A DNA stretch of 64,000 nt, from assembly GCA_023376005.1 (NCBI GenBank), contig CM042142.1, forward strand, positions 53,988,914 to 54,052,913, read 5' to 3'. Under the pieces are notes generated by a model. The model worked only from the letters and a program-made list of their open reading frames with translations, searched no databases and was not told the DNA's origin. A program made the position numbers and the translations under genes. Position 1 is the stretch's first letter. Every line of letters begins with the position of its first letter. Below are positions 32,160 to 44,659 of the stretch, one piece after another. This DNA is from Doryteuthis pealeii. Lineage: Eukaryota > Mollusca > Cephalopoda > Myopsida > Loliginidae.

Positions 32160-32580
32160 CGCATGGTGTAATGGTTTAGAGTCGTGGGAAATTGGATTCG
32201 CTGATCTGGTTCAAATCATAGACGAGGCCATTTGCATTTTTAATAGTGCTAATATCCTTGGAAAGGTATGAATACAACTACTCTCTCCGTTTATGGTTAA
32301 ATAGAAAAACATGAATTTGATAAACAAATTGTATTATACATTAAGAATTAATTTATTTCAAAACATAATCGGCAATTAAATGACCCACTGAGGTTGATAT
32401 GCCGTAAACAAACCAAACAACTACTCTTCCCCTGTTAAGGGTATATAGTTGACAGGGCTTTTAACCATGGCTAGGTAACCAGTCTAGAAGAAGGAAAACT
32501 CTGAATTCAAACCTGTTAAACTCCGCTTGATAAATGTACATTGTATAACATCCTGTTCGTGCGGAGGGGTTGGTAAAATA
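32160..32580 (+). mobile_element. SINE-B with Rep3 tail, second copy
   Basis: Same nested arrangement as 17808-18225, so the Rep3 insertion is shared. Confidence 0.8.
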
Positions 32581-33140
32581 TATTTGGTTTCAAGTAATTA
32601 TTCCTATTTACAACTCAGTCGGAAGAGCATCTTGCAAGAAACCACAAGGTTCCGGGTTCGGTAAAAGTAGTGGGTTGATGGTAGGTGTGGTGCACGGGTC
32701 TGGCAAATAGAGAATAAACTTCGTAATAACATACGAGTAAAAATAAGTCCTCAAAAATAAAAACTACTTTATTGGGGATGTCATGCACATAAAAATACTG
32801 AATTTAGGAGTAACGAGCTTAAAAGGTTAATAGTCACTAGCGGAAGTATCCGTCTACGCTGGGAAAAGGTTACGACTTGGATTGCAGACATGACGAGACT
32901 AACAGACAAATGTCATTTTTTCTTTTCTTTTCTTTTTTTTTTTTTCTTTTTCTTTTTTCCAAAACGTTGTCTATTTCACAATCTTTGTTGTCGAATATTT
33001 ACACTAAACGGTTAGAAATGGTGAATGAAAAAAAAAAACCCGCCAAACAGAAAAGAGATTTACTATTTTATTTTATATTGTGAAGTTGAAAAATAAAAAA
33101 AATAAGTATTCCAAAAAGACAATTTATTATAGACAGTAAA

Positions 33141-33185
33141 GTCAACGTTAAAACGTTTCGGGATTTTTAAAACCTTCATCAGGAC
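33141..33185 (-). ncRNA. Hammerhead-like motif, second copy
   Basis: Identical in core to 18833-18877, with the same stem II closing mismatch. Confidence 0.4.
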
Positions 33186-33809
33186 ATTTGGATGAAATAA
33201 GTGTTGTCTAAGAAAGTAATGGAAATATTTTCAAAACGAAACGAGAAATAAGAAAGTATTAGAGAAAAAAGATGTTCTTTTTTTCTGTTAACAGCTTTCT
33301 CATCTTATTATAATGGATATTATCCGTATATCTGTATGTACCGAAACTACGTCACCACTACCGTCACAATTCTCTTAGATATTTACGTTATATCTCATGA
33401 TTATTATTAAATAATCATTATTTCCTCTTGATTAGCATCTTACCTATTAACGATGTCTCTATGAAGGTCTAGCTGAAATAGCTTTGCTTCAAAACAGCCA
33501 TTTGTTAAAGCTTTTAAAATCTTGCAATTTGTCTGATATATCACTAAGAATAAAGGTTTACACAGTATAAGCTGTTGATAATTTGCATACGGGTTTTAAC
33601 GAAAATCGATTTTAATAAATAATCACTTGGTGTTATTGATTTTGATATTGTTTTATTCTCACATATTAATCAATCCTATGCAATATTTCATATAGAAATC
33701 AATTAAAATAAGTTTAATCTTTTTTATATGCGTTTCTTGCTTAGTTTCATAAGTCTTTCTAATTATATATCTTTATTCATAAAACTGAAATGACGCATAT
33801 TTTTGCTCG

Positions 33810-33846
<37 letters not shown>

Positions 33847-34346
33847 GACCTACTCCTCCGCACGAGCAGGATGTGACACAAGGTCAGTTTCTTAAGCGGA
33901 GTTCAACAGGTTTGAATTCAGAGTTTTCTTTCTCCTAGACCGGTTTTCCTAACCAAGGTTAAAGAGCCCGTCTGCCTACTATTTACCTATAGATAGTCTG
34001 TCTTTATGAACACCGAGTAGAAAAGACAGGAAAACTGTAGAATGAACATCATATTCCCCTTCACAGGAAGACTGTAACTAGCGTCAGTCACCAGACAAAA
34101 AAAGGCAGAGTAACTGAATACTTTGTAGCAACTGAGAGGACGTGGTCAGTGTTTCATTATATATGTATACAAATATACATCTAAAAACTACAGCCAATCA
34201 AATGCCGGAATAGACTTGCATATTCCACAAAGTAGAATAGCCCAAGTTGCTATTTAAACCACTTACCAAGTCTGGATGGTCAGAAGCATTCTCATCAGTT
34301 TACACAAATCTCGACAAAACCCAGGGTCACCGTTAAAATATCCATG

Positions 34347-34391
<45 letters not shown>

Positions 34392-34439
34392 TGTAACAAG
34401 GTATGTTTGGAATGGCTTTTTTGCCGACAATTTTTTGGG

Positions 34440-34839
34440 GGAGAATATGTGCTTAATTGAAGTCGTACCTAATTTTGAAAATTAATTAATTAATAATGAA
34501 TTAGGCATTCCCGCCTAATTCATTATTATTTAAATGTATGGCTAAACAAATCGAGAAAAATCAATCTCCGTATGTACATTTCGGCCTATTAGGCCTCATC
34601 AGCAGAGCTATAGATAGGAAGGCCGCCCTGTGCGTGATTTGAAACCGGACTGCCAAGTTTCAAATCACGCACAGGGCGGCCTTCCTATCTATAGCTCTGC
34701 TGATGAGGCCTAATAGGCCGAAATGTACATGCAAAGATTGATGTTTCTCGATTTGTTTAGCCATACATTTAAATAGGCATTCCTGCCTAATTCATTATTA
34801 ATTAATTAATTTTCAAAATTAGGTACGACTCCAATTAAG

Positions 34840-34850
<11 letters not shown>
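34440..34850. mobile_element. Head-to-head hammerhead SINE palindrome, second copy
   Basis: Same palindrome as 20182-20568. The minus motif is at 34566-34607 (one stem I mismatch) and the plus motif at 34695-34735. A longer TA run follows. Confidence 0.85.
34695..34735 (+). ncRNA. Hammerhead motif with a disabled cleavage site
   Basis: Core CTGATGA (34700-34706), stem II and GAAA are intact. The base after U16.1 is G (34731) instead of A, and stem I' reads CAAAG instead of CAGAG. G at position 17 is not permitted in natural hammerheads, so this allele should be inactive. Confidence 0.65.
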
Positions 34851-34880
<30 letters not shown>

Positions 34881-35223
34881 TCGGGTACGCAGGTCTGTAT
34901 GGAGCGTAATTTATTTTCCCTTGTTATTAATGGTATGACATGTAGATATAATACTAAGCGTTGCTAAGTGATACACAGCTTTGTTGCGTTCATATGTTAT
35001 CACATTAGAAAAATCGAAACTTGTCACTTTGGGCGGTATTGAATAATGTCATATTCTCGTTAGTTGTACTACTTATAATGGAATCAAGTAGATGATGTGC
35101 GTTGAATGTTTGCAGTTAGAAATATATCTGGTCAGAGAGCCGTTAGGATACGTCTTCTGCAAGAAATGCCTGGGGTTATCGAAAAATCATCTCATCCAAA
35201 AGTAACTTAAACTTTTATATATA

Positions 35224-35860
35224 CTAGCAAATATATGCACCTCCGGGTGCAAGTATTTATGTTTTAACATAATAAAATATCATGTTAAATTAGAAAAACC
35301 AAAGAAACTGAATAAGAATTCAGATAAAAATATTTGAACAGAGGGGGTATGATTTAAAAATAGAACAACTTTGAAACTAACTCTTCTATCATTTTCCCTT
35401 ACTCCCGTTTTCATTGGTAAATTTTCCTAAATTAACTATTTAGTTAAAATAAGAAGTAAAGAATGAAATTACAGTTATTTCTTCTTTTTAATGAATTTCT
35501 TTTAAGATTTATCCCCGAGATTTTTGCTCATATTCATTGATATAAAACCAAACAATTAGAAATCAAAATATACTAAGTATATATTTATTAAAATCAATTT
35601 TTAAGATCAATATGCAAATTAGCCTTCCCATTCACACTGTAAACCGCTATTTTCTTGTATATATAAATACTATTGCATGTTATTAGTATGTGGATATGGT
35701 CAACAGTCTTAATGATGTCAAACAATTTTGTTAATAATTGAAGTGTAAATAAAAATAAAATCATGGAGAATGTGATGTGAATAACTAAGGAAATTGTGAC
35801 TTGAATAGTAATATAGTTTCGGTTACAGACATAAAAACCACAATCTCCATTATAATAAGA
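35224..35860 (-). mobile_element. Non-autonomous Helitron, second copy of 20920-21555
   Basis: CTAG terminus at 35224-35227 and TC start at 35859-35860 (minus strand). A single C deletion falls in the 3' hairpin. Confidence 0.85.
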
Positions 35861-35970
35861 TATAATATATATATATATATATATATATTCGATACCCTAA
35901 CTTACATTTTCTATAGGGTAGTGTGTATATATATATATTCGATACCCTAACTTACATTATCTATAGGGTA

Positions 35971-36026
<56 letters not shown>

Positions 36027-36027
<1 letters not shown>

Positions 36028-36197
36028 GAAGCGCGTGGTGTAATGGTTAGATTCGTGGAAATGGACTAGCCGACAGGAGTTCAAATCCTCAACGAGGCTG
36101 TTTTGCATTTCGCATAATAATATTCTTGGGAGGTGTATGCCTCCAACTACTCATAATCCAGCTATGGGTAAATATTAGGACTGACTGAGCTCTTTGA
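36027..36197 (+). mobile_element. SINE-B 5' half, second copy
   Basis: Counterpart of 21771-21940 with the same truncation point. Confidence 0.8.
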
Positions 36198-36199
36198 TT

Positions 36200-36242
<43 letters not shown>

Positions 36243-36331
36243 AGAATAAAATTAATCGAAACAGCGTCGGAATATTTTACCAAATCTCAATAAACCATCC
36301 TCATTTTCTTATTTTCCAACACACACACACA

Positions 36332-36582
36332 CGGGCCGGGTTAGCTCAATCGGTAGAGCGTTCGGCTAGAAACCACAAGGTTCCTAGTTCGATACCGGTC
36401 CCCGCCAACTCAGCGTATGAGTAGCACAGGGATCTGTGCGGTAAAGTAAGGAGCTGATGGGAGGTGTGGTGCTCCACCTCAGATGCTAAAACAATCTCCT
36501 TGGTCTAGCGCTATTGAAAAGGGGATAGACTCCCTCGCTGACTGGCTGATACCGACTTTAGGCGCGCCCCGTCGACTTTACA
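36332..36582 (+). mobile_element. SINE-A full-length, second copy
   Basis: Counterpart of 22409-22657, without the inverted partner seen in the left copy. Confidence 0.9.
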
Positions 36583-36585
36583 TTT

Positions 36586-36628
<43 letters not shown>

Positions 36629-36631
<3 letters not shown>

Positions 36632-37256
36632 TTTATAATGGAGATTGTGTGTTTTTCTGTCTGTAACCGAAACTATATTCCTACTCAACTCCCAATTCCC
36701 TTAAGTTATTGACATCACATCCTCAATGATTTTATTTTTATTTAAACCTCAATTATTAATAAAATTGTTTTACATTATTAATACTGTTGCCCATATTTAC
36801 ATACTAACAACATGCAATTGTATTTATATATACAACAAAATAGCGGTTTACAGTGTGAACGGGAAGGCTAATTGCATATTGATATTAAAAATGTGATTTT
36901 AATAAATATGTGCTTAGTATTATTGATTTCTAACTGTTTGGTTTTATTTTAATGAATATAAGTAAAAATCTCTTCAGTGAATTTTAGATGAAATCCATAA
37001 ACAAGAAAAAATAAATGTCATTTTATTCATTACTTCCTCTTTTAACTAAATACTTAAATTAGAAAAAATAAAAATGAAAGACGAGAGTGGTGGAAGAGTA
37101 AGTTTCGGTTGTTCTATTTTTCGATTATACCCTCCTCTGTTCCAAATCTTTTTATCTGCATTCTTATTTAGTTTCATTAGCTTTTCTAATTTAATACGAT
37201 ATTTTATTACATTAAAACGTAAATACTTGCACCCGGAGGGTGCATATATTTGCTAG
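36629..37256 (+). mobile_element. Non-autonomous Helitron present only in the right copy
   Basis: Starts TCTTTTATAATGG after an A and ends CTAG before a T, with the hairpin GCACCCGGAGGGTGC 9 nt upstream of CTAG. Flanked by TA tracts. The left copy goes straight from SINE-A through a TA tract to 'aagaatgctaaaag' (about 22657-22687). Confidence 0.88.
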
Positions 37257-37268
37257 TATATATAAAGA

Positions 37269-37457
37269 ATGCTAAAAGTGTTATTAATGAGTATAATATT
37301 TACTGTGCTTTATGCGCGCAAATGCAGTGCAATATCACAATATTATTTAGTTATAAAATTAAATGAAAATAAAACAAAAACTCACGACTACGTTTCATGT
37401 TGTCGACCTCCAGATAAGCCAGTATTCAACAAGACTGATTTTGTTAATTTGAACTGA
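37269..37457 (+). other. Second copy of the doubtful secreted-protein frame
   Basis: Same signal-like N-terminus as 22687, but the frame ends after DFVNLN and the donor GT is AT. Argues against a constrained gene. Confidence 0.25.
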
Positions 37458-38327
37458 ACAAATAGTGCTCGTTTATTTTTATTTATTCCTGTTTTATTCT
37501 ATGTTATACTTTAGGTACTGTAATACGTAATTGAGAGTCACTTCCCCTTTATGTAAGTCTTTAGCTTTGTAAAACTATATAAACTCCCAAGAGAACTGCA
37601 AATGTATTCAAAGTAGAATAAAGCTTACTCAAGCCCAACCGTGTATGTTCTCTTATTACTACAGGTATATTTTACAAAAACACAATTTTTCCCAAAGGAG
37701 ACCCTCTCCTTGAGACCCCAACCCCGGTTCAATACAGTCTCGTCCAGAATTTGAAAATGGCTCACCGATTCGGCAACACCCGTGTCTCCAACATTAGTTT
37801 TTTTCTGGTCAGATCTAAATCATTTGCACAATTCCCAATAAGTCTCCGTTCCTAACCAGTCATCATTGGAGATGCAATATTTGCTATGAAAAATATAGGT
37901 TATCCTCTGTAACACTGTGAACCCAGAAGAAGGTGAAAGCAGAACAAGGAGAGGCTAAGAGCCTTAAGGCAGACTTAGCCTGACCTCACTCACCCGTTAA
38001 CAATTAGGCAAAACGAACATAGTAGCACCCTTTTTTGATAGCCACAAGGGACCACCACAGAAGAGCCCTACCCACGCGAAGCGGTGACGAGAAATCTTAA
38101 CCGCACGAAATATACACCTCCAAGTGTTTAATGTATATTTTAAACTTGTTACCTTGTAAGATTATTGATTGCTAAAAGGATGTTTTAGCAACTTCATACG
38201 CACAATACATAAACGTCTTTTTTTTTAAACATCTTTTCCTTTGTAAGATTAAGTAATTTCTTTGGCTCCCCTTCTTTTGTTCCCCTTCTTTTGCTCCCCT
38301 TCTTTTGGGGGTCTTTATTGTAAAATA

Positions 38328-38920
38328 CATAATTTTCCTGTTGTAACTGAAAATTTTATATTTGATATTCTAGCATTTGTACGCTTTATTGTCAAGTCAA
38401 AATTAATAGACACTAATTTTATTATCTACGTTATTCGGACTATTGTCCTCATCTTCATTGTTATCTATACAACGTTTCGGTTGATATGCCCTCCGGCCTT
38501 CTTCAGGTCTTTCTTGTCGGACTCTGGAACCTTCTTGTCGAACTCGGGAACCTTCGTTTTCCTAATCGGGAGCCATCACGGAACTTTGAACCGAATCCCG
38601 ATAAGGTTCCCGAGTTCGACAAGAAATACCTGAAGAAGGCCGGAGGGCATATCGGCCGAAACGTTGTACAGATAACAATGAAGATGAGGACAATAGTCCG
38701 AATAACGCAGATAATATTAGTAATCAAGCCTCATCTCAAACATTCAGAGAAATACTAATTTTATCCCTTTCATTTTGTTTATATGATAATAAGAAATTGT
38801 TACCTCAATTTTCTTTGCATAGGGAAATAAAATTAGTGTCTGTTAATTTTGACTTGACAATAAAGCGTACAAAAGTTAGAATATTAAACATAAAATGTTC
38901 AGTTACAACCGAAAATTATG
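38328..38920. mobile_element. FB-1 fold-back, second copy
   Basis: Same ends as 23870-24496. The loop has fewer 'cgggaaccttcgttttc' units. Confidence 0.75.
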
Positions 38921-39934
38921 AATCTTTTGCACTGTTTTTGGGGTTTTTTTTTGGGGGGGGGTTTCTTTCTTACAACTCATATGAGGAGTCGATAATAATT
39001 TCCCATATTACTTACTAGCAGCGGCCACCCGGCGTCGCCTGGGTAGAGGGGGATTTTTTAAGTTAGTCCCGCAGATCCATTATTACTGAATCGTGAGTTG
39101 AATCCTCGTGGGATGCTCTATTTAAACTCCTATGTAAAAAAAATAGACCTTGAATTGATCCAGCTACTCTGAAAATAAATGTTAATATCTACTATCTAAA
39201 ATGTTAAATAATTTAAAAAAAACACATGCTGTTATAATTTAAATATTTTTTAAATTATCTTCACGAATATAAATCAAATCTCTATTATTTTTGCTCAAAA
39301 ACCAAGCCCTGGTGATATTTAATGTGTATATGTATTTACTTTGTCGTTAATTGTTTTATTTTCGAAGTTTCCTCCGGACATACATATACACACAACAGCC
39401 CTTTATATATGTATAGATTAAATGAATGATTGACTTATTGGCAGTTTTAGCTCTGTCTTTGCGCTAGATATTTATTTTCTTGCCTTGGCTTTGATCCAGT
39501 TTCAGTCTAATACATTTGTTTTCGTCTGCTCTTACGCAAGGGAGTTTCCCTTTTCAACTGTCCAAACATGCCCAACATCATTCTATCAGCACTCTTTTTT
39601 TCTTTCTTTTCTTCTAATAATTATTCCATTTGTAAAGCCTATTTTGTACCATTTGAAATACCGAACAATTGCCTAACGCAGCGAGGGACTCTTTTACGTA
39701 TACTTTACGCTGGAAGCTCATAGCATGTTTTCAAAATTCAGGCTCCATCACGAATGAAGAAAGAAAAAATTATTTTACAAAAAAAATGTTGAAATAATCT
39801 GAGCTACTTAAGTCACATCTATTTAAGAAACGAATAAAATAAACGCAAATAATAAAATACGTTGAATGTCTTTTGTGTACAGCAAGAATCATTTAAGGAA
39901 AGAAAAAAGAACTAAGCATTTACTTTTCTTTTCC

Positions 39935-39968
<34 letters not shown>

Positions 39969-40326
39969 TCTACCGGTAATAATTACATGTTTACGGTATA
40001 TTGCCAAGAACATACAGCTGTATAATAACAAAACTCGCACGCAAAGGTCAAAAAAGCTCAACGTATACGCATGCGTGAGTTATCGATATGGATTTTGCTG
40101 AGAAATAAGCTTACGTTTAGTAGTGTGTGCTCAAATAGATATCTACAATCGTGTGGGGTGTGCGTTGCGACTGGAAAATGCACAAAGAAGAATTAGAGCA
40201 ATATAAGCGCGAGTGTTTATTGATGGCTGTGCTCTTCAAAAAATCTACGACCATCAAGATTAAGGACTTTGTTTATTTTGCAAAGGAGAATAAAGAGTGG
40301 TCCAAGAATTATCATTATTAATGGTA

Positions 40327-40950
40327 CTAGCAAATATATGCACCCTCCGTGTGCAAGTATTTAAGTTTTAATATAATAAAATATCATATTGAATTAGAAA
40401 GGCCAATGAAACTGAATAAAAATGCAGATAACATGATTTGGAACAGAGGGGGTATGATTGAAAAATAGAACAACTTTGAAACTAACTCTTCCATCATTTT
40501 TAATTACTCCTATTTCTAATTTAACTATTTAGTTAAAATAGGGAGTAAAGAATAATATTACAGTTATTTCTTTTTGTTAAGGGATTTCTTTTAAGATTTA
40601 TTGAATAGAATTTTGCTCATATTCAATAAGATAAAACTAAACAATTAGAAATCAATAACATTAAGCACATATTTATTAAAATCAATTTTTTAAAGATCAA
40701 TATGCAAATTAGCCTTCCCATTCACACTGTAAACTGCTATTTTGTTGTATATATAAATACAACTGCATGTTATTAGTGTGTAGATATGGTCAAGTCTTAA
40801 TGATGTAAAACTATTTTATTAATAATTGAGGTTTAAATAAAAATAAAATCATGGAGAATGGGATATAAATAACTAAAGGGAATTGTGATTTGTATAGTAA
40901 TATAGTTTCGGTTACAGACAGAAAAACATACAATCTCCATTATAATAAGA
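40327..40950 (-). mobile_element. Non-autonomous Helitron present only in the right copy
   Basis: Minus strand: starts TCTTATTATAATGG (from 40950) and ends CTAG (40330-40327). The 3' hairpin has one mismatch. It sits between A and T on its own strand, without target duplication. The empty site in the left copy is at 25889/25890. Confidence 0.92.
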
Positions 40951-41419
40951 TTAATACTCGTGTTCCTTAAAAGTACGACCGTTATCATTTTGCAGCATCC
41001 TCTATATAAATATCAAACCATCCAAATCGCCAAAGATGAAATGCAAAAATTCAAATCCTGATTATCTGTTGTTGCTTATCCACCGAATTCTTATGAGTGT
41101 CGTCACCTCAGCTAAATAATGGACCATTCTGTTTTTTTTTTAATTATAAAGAAAGAGAAGCAAAAGACATGTTACACAGAAAAATATAAGAATGAGTAGA
41201 GGAAAAATAGAGAGGGTGTGAGCGTGCAGAAGTGATAACGCTAACCTGTTTCAATCGAACATAATGAAAACATGAAAAGAAAAAAAGAGTGAGAGTTAAA
41301 TCAAGATTATTATACTTTTTATTGATGGATGTGCTCTCAAAAAATCTACGACCATCAAGATTAAAGACTTCGTTTATTTATTTTGCAAAGGAAAAAAACT
41401 GGTCCAAGAATTAAATTGG

Positions 41420-41760
41420 GGGACCTGTCGATATACCACAGTATGATAATTTAATTATTACAACATGTGATATATTTACTTTAGAGCTAGTGTTATTGAT
41501 TCAATATATAAAAAGTATAAAAAATCTTGATTTAACACTTGTTTCTTTACTTTTTTTAAATTATATTTTATAGAACAGACTAGCGTTATCGCTTCCGCGC
41601 GCTCTCCCCCTTTTTCTATCTTTACCCCTACTCTTTCTTTTAATCCGGATTTATTTTTTGCATTTCATCTTGGACGATTTGGACAGTCTCATTTTTAACC
41701 AGAGGGTGTGGCAAGATGATAACGATCGGAAGATTAAGGAACGAGAGTATTGATATATAG
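41420..41760 (+). repeat. RepC copy
   Basis: Counterpart of 26380-26725. Confidence 0.75.
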
Positions 41761-42000
41761 TTTTTGTTCACAACAAAATAACAAGTGTTAGATTTTCTGA
41801 ATGTATTACGTGAAGGATGTTTAGTATTAACACCTGACTAGTTTAACTTTCATATTTATGGTTGGTTTTCATCCCAACATTGAGATTGTTTTTTCTTTAC
41901 CTATATGATATATATATTAAAACTAGTCTTCCTACATAATACAATCGTTATAATCTTGCAACACTCTCTGGTTAAAAATGAAATGCAAAAATGTCAATCC

Positions 42001-42835
42001 TGATTGCCAGCCGCCCTGTCGGTGGGGCGTTAGAATGCACCGACTGCACCTCTGCAGAGGGGTAAGACTCCCCCAATGGGGCCACTTGTTGGCTGTGGGT
42101 GGCTACCCGTGATGCTTAAGGATAGAACCCAAGTGGATGAACAGTTCATGACTTGCAATACACCACTTAGACTCTTACTTAGGCTAGACGGGCGGTCCCA
42201 TCTGATCAATCGGCTGGTCACGTCAATCCCTAGCACCTATATGATTGACTCAACCCTAATGCCCTTATAGCAATCCCCAACCCTTTTTATCATATGTGTG
42301 CTAGAAGGCGGTGCCTGAGGTTCTACATGTCCTGGGAATGACGTTAAACTCTATCTGATGGTGAGGTTCCAGTTTTGGAGGTTTGAGGAATGTGGAGCAC
42401 CCCTTCATCACCATTGCTCCCTATTCGGGTCCCATTTATGGGTTAAATAGAAAAATATGTTTATAAAAAAAATTGTGTATCCCTTAAGAATGAATGTATC
42501 TCAAAATTTTATCGGCATTAAATGAACCACCGAGGTTGATATGCCGCAAAACAAAAACAAACCAAACCAAACCAAACCCATCTATGGGTTAAATAGAAAA
42601 ATTTATTTATAAAAAAAACTGTATCCATTAAGAATTTCAAAACTTTATCGGCATTAAATGAACCACCGAGTTTGATATGCCGCAAAACAAAAACAAACCA
42701 AACCAAACCCATCTATGGGTTAAATAGAAAAATTTATTTATAAAAAATAACTGTATCTATTAAGAATTTCAAAACTTTATCGGCATTAAATGACCCACTG
42801 AAGTTGATATGCCGCAAAACAAACCAAACCAAACC
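42001..42835 (+). repeat. Rep3 with three tandem tail units
   Basis: Rep3 body followed by three units each running from 'catctatgggttaaatag' to 'gatatgccgcaaaac'. The left copy has two. The tail seems able to expand in tandem. Confidence 0.8.
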
Positions 42836-43068
42836 TATTGTCGGCATCAGCCGGACAGCGACGGGTCTATCCCCTTTTCACTAGCGCTTTACCAGGGAGA
42901 TTGTTTTTATGTCCGAAGTGGATCGCCATACCTACCATCAGCTCCCACACTTTACCACACAGATTCAATCTGTGCTACTTATGCACTGAGTTGACGAGGG
43001 CCGGTATCAAACCCGAAGCCTTGTGGCTCCTAAGCGGATGCTCTACTGACTGAACAACACCGAGTATA
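42836..43068 (-). mobile_element. SINE-A, continuous version
   Basis: Minus-strand SINE-A with diverged sequence but intact overall order. Counterpart of the split copy at 27714-28225. Confidence 0.75.
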
Positions 43069-43422
43069 TACTATTCTGTGTGTATGTGTGAATTTCATTA
43101 GCTATGCCTTTATTCGGAGTTAAATATTCGGAAACAATGGATGTTTCTGGTTGGTAAACAGTGACTCTGAATATTGGGTAAATTGAAGATTTCTCTTCCG
43201 AAAAATTCCTTTGATAATTGTACATAGATGAGAGGATAAAAGATTTCATGCCCTTCTTAACACAGAAGACCTTTTAGAAAAGAAGGCTTGGCTCAGTTTA
43301 AATAGTTACTGATGCGTTGTACAAGCAATGGATTTACCTTGTAATCCCGAAACAAGGCAGCATTAAAATGTCAGCATGCGCACACACATATGTACACACA
43401 TGACAGTGGATCACAGTAGTGT

Positions 43423-43427
<5 letters not shown>

Positions 43428-43455
<28 letters not shown>

Positions 43456-43541
43456 ACCTCCAATAGGCTAGATGAGTTGGTGGTGGGAATGTTTCTATTT
43501 AGGACCTTCTTTATTTTCCACATATCTACATACTCAGACAA

Positions 43542-43572
<31 letters not shown>

Positions 43573-43617
43573 CAATCACACTAACACAAATATATGTGTG
43601 TATATTCATATAAACAC

Positions 43618-43655
<38 letters not shown>

Positions 43656-43826
43656 CACACTAACACAAATATATGTGTATATTCATATAAACACATTATA
43701 TATATATATATATATATAATCACACTAATACAAATATATGTGTATATTCATATAAACACATTATATATATATATATATATATAATCACACTAATACAAAT
43801 ATATGTGTGTATATTCATATAAATAC

Positions 43827-43871
<45 letters not shown>

Positions 43872-43910
43872 CACACTAACACAAATATGTGTGTATATTC
43901 ATATAAACAC

Positions 43911-43954
<44 letters not shown>

Positions 43955-43997
43955 CACACTAACACAAATATATGTGTGTATATTCATATAAACACAT

Positions 43998-44031
<34 letters not shown>

Positions 44032-44195
44032 AACACACTAACACTTATGTGTGTATATTCATATAAACATTATATCTATATATATAAACACACTACCACT
44101 TATATATGTGTCTATATTCATATAAACACATTATATATATATATAAACACACTTATGTGTGTGTGTGTATATAAACACTTACACTTATATTTATA
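43428..44195. repeat. TA-rich minisatellite
   Basis: About eight units of 65-80 bp, each with 'aatcacactaacacaaatat', 'gtgtatattcatataaacac' and a TA run of variable length. Unit length varies only through the TA part. Confidence 0.9.
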
Positions 44196-44215
44196 TAAAC
44201 ACACAATTATATATA

Positions 44216-44442
44216 AGCTCAGTCGGTAGAGCGTTCGGCTAGGAATCACAGGGTTCCTGGTTCAATACTGGCCCTCGCCAACTCAGCGTATGAGTAGCAC
44301 AGGGATCTGTGCGGTAAAGTAAGGAGCTGATGGTAGGTGTGGCGCCCAACCTCAGACGCTAAAATGGTCTACGCTAGTGAAAAGGGGATAGACTCCCTCG
44401 CTGTCTGGCTAATACCGACATTAGGCCACCCCGACGACTTTA
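44216..44442 (+). mobile_element. SINE-A, near full-length
   Basis: Box A AGCTCAGTCGGTAGAGC and box B GGTTCAATACT are present, with the body ending 'gacgacttta'. It lies just past the end of the repeated segment. Confidence 0.85.
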
Positions 44443-44449
44443 TGGTTCC

Positions 44450-44625
44450 ATAATTCCATTAGTGTGTATATTTGTATCCATATATACTGGACACTTTATC
44501 ATGTTCTCTCAGTTGCTACAGAGTGCATTCGGTTACTATTTTTCTTGTCTGGTGACTGGATGCTAGTCACAGCCTTCCTGTGACGGTGAGTAGGATGTTC
44601 ATTCTATATTAACTGATAATAATCT
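44450..44625 (-). mobile_element. LTR-2-like fragment
   Basis: Minus-strand match to LTR-2 ('gaatgaacatcctactcacc' onward, 'ggctgtgactagcatccagt'). Confidence 0.5.
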
Positions 44626-44659
44626 TTTTAAATAAATATAGCTTTAAGTAACAATTATA

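Larger units (their letters stand above)
29190..44195 (+). repeat. Right copy of the ~15-kb repeated segment (contig start)
   Basis: Collinear with 14443-29076. Only the first 13 bases after the gap (29177-29189, 'agagagagatcac') do not match the left copy. Single-base deletions against the left copy are common in its first few kilobases. Confidence 0.95.

Noticed and set aside
43428..44195. CRISPR-like array of repeats and spacers
   Set aside because: Units are TA-length variants of one minisatellite sequence with no distinct spacers, in a eukaryotic context.
14443..44195. Genuine recent tandem duplication of 15 kb
   Set aside because: The breakpoint coincides with a 100-N gap and contig-end noise, which fits unmerged overlapping contigs better. 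Not fully excluded without reads.
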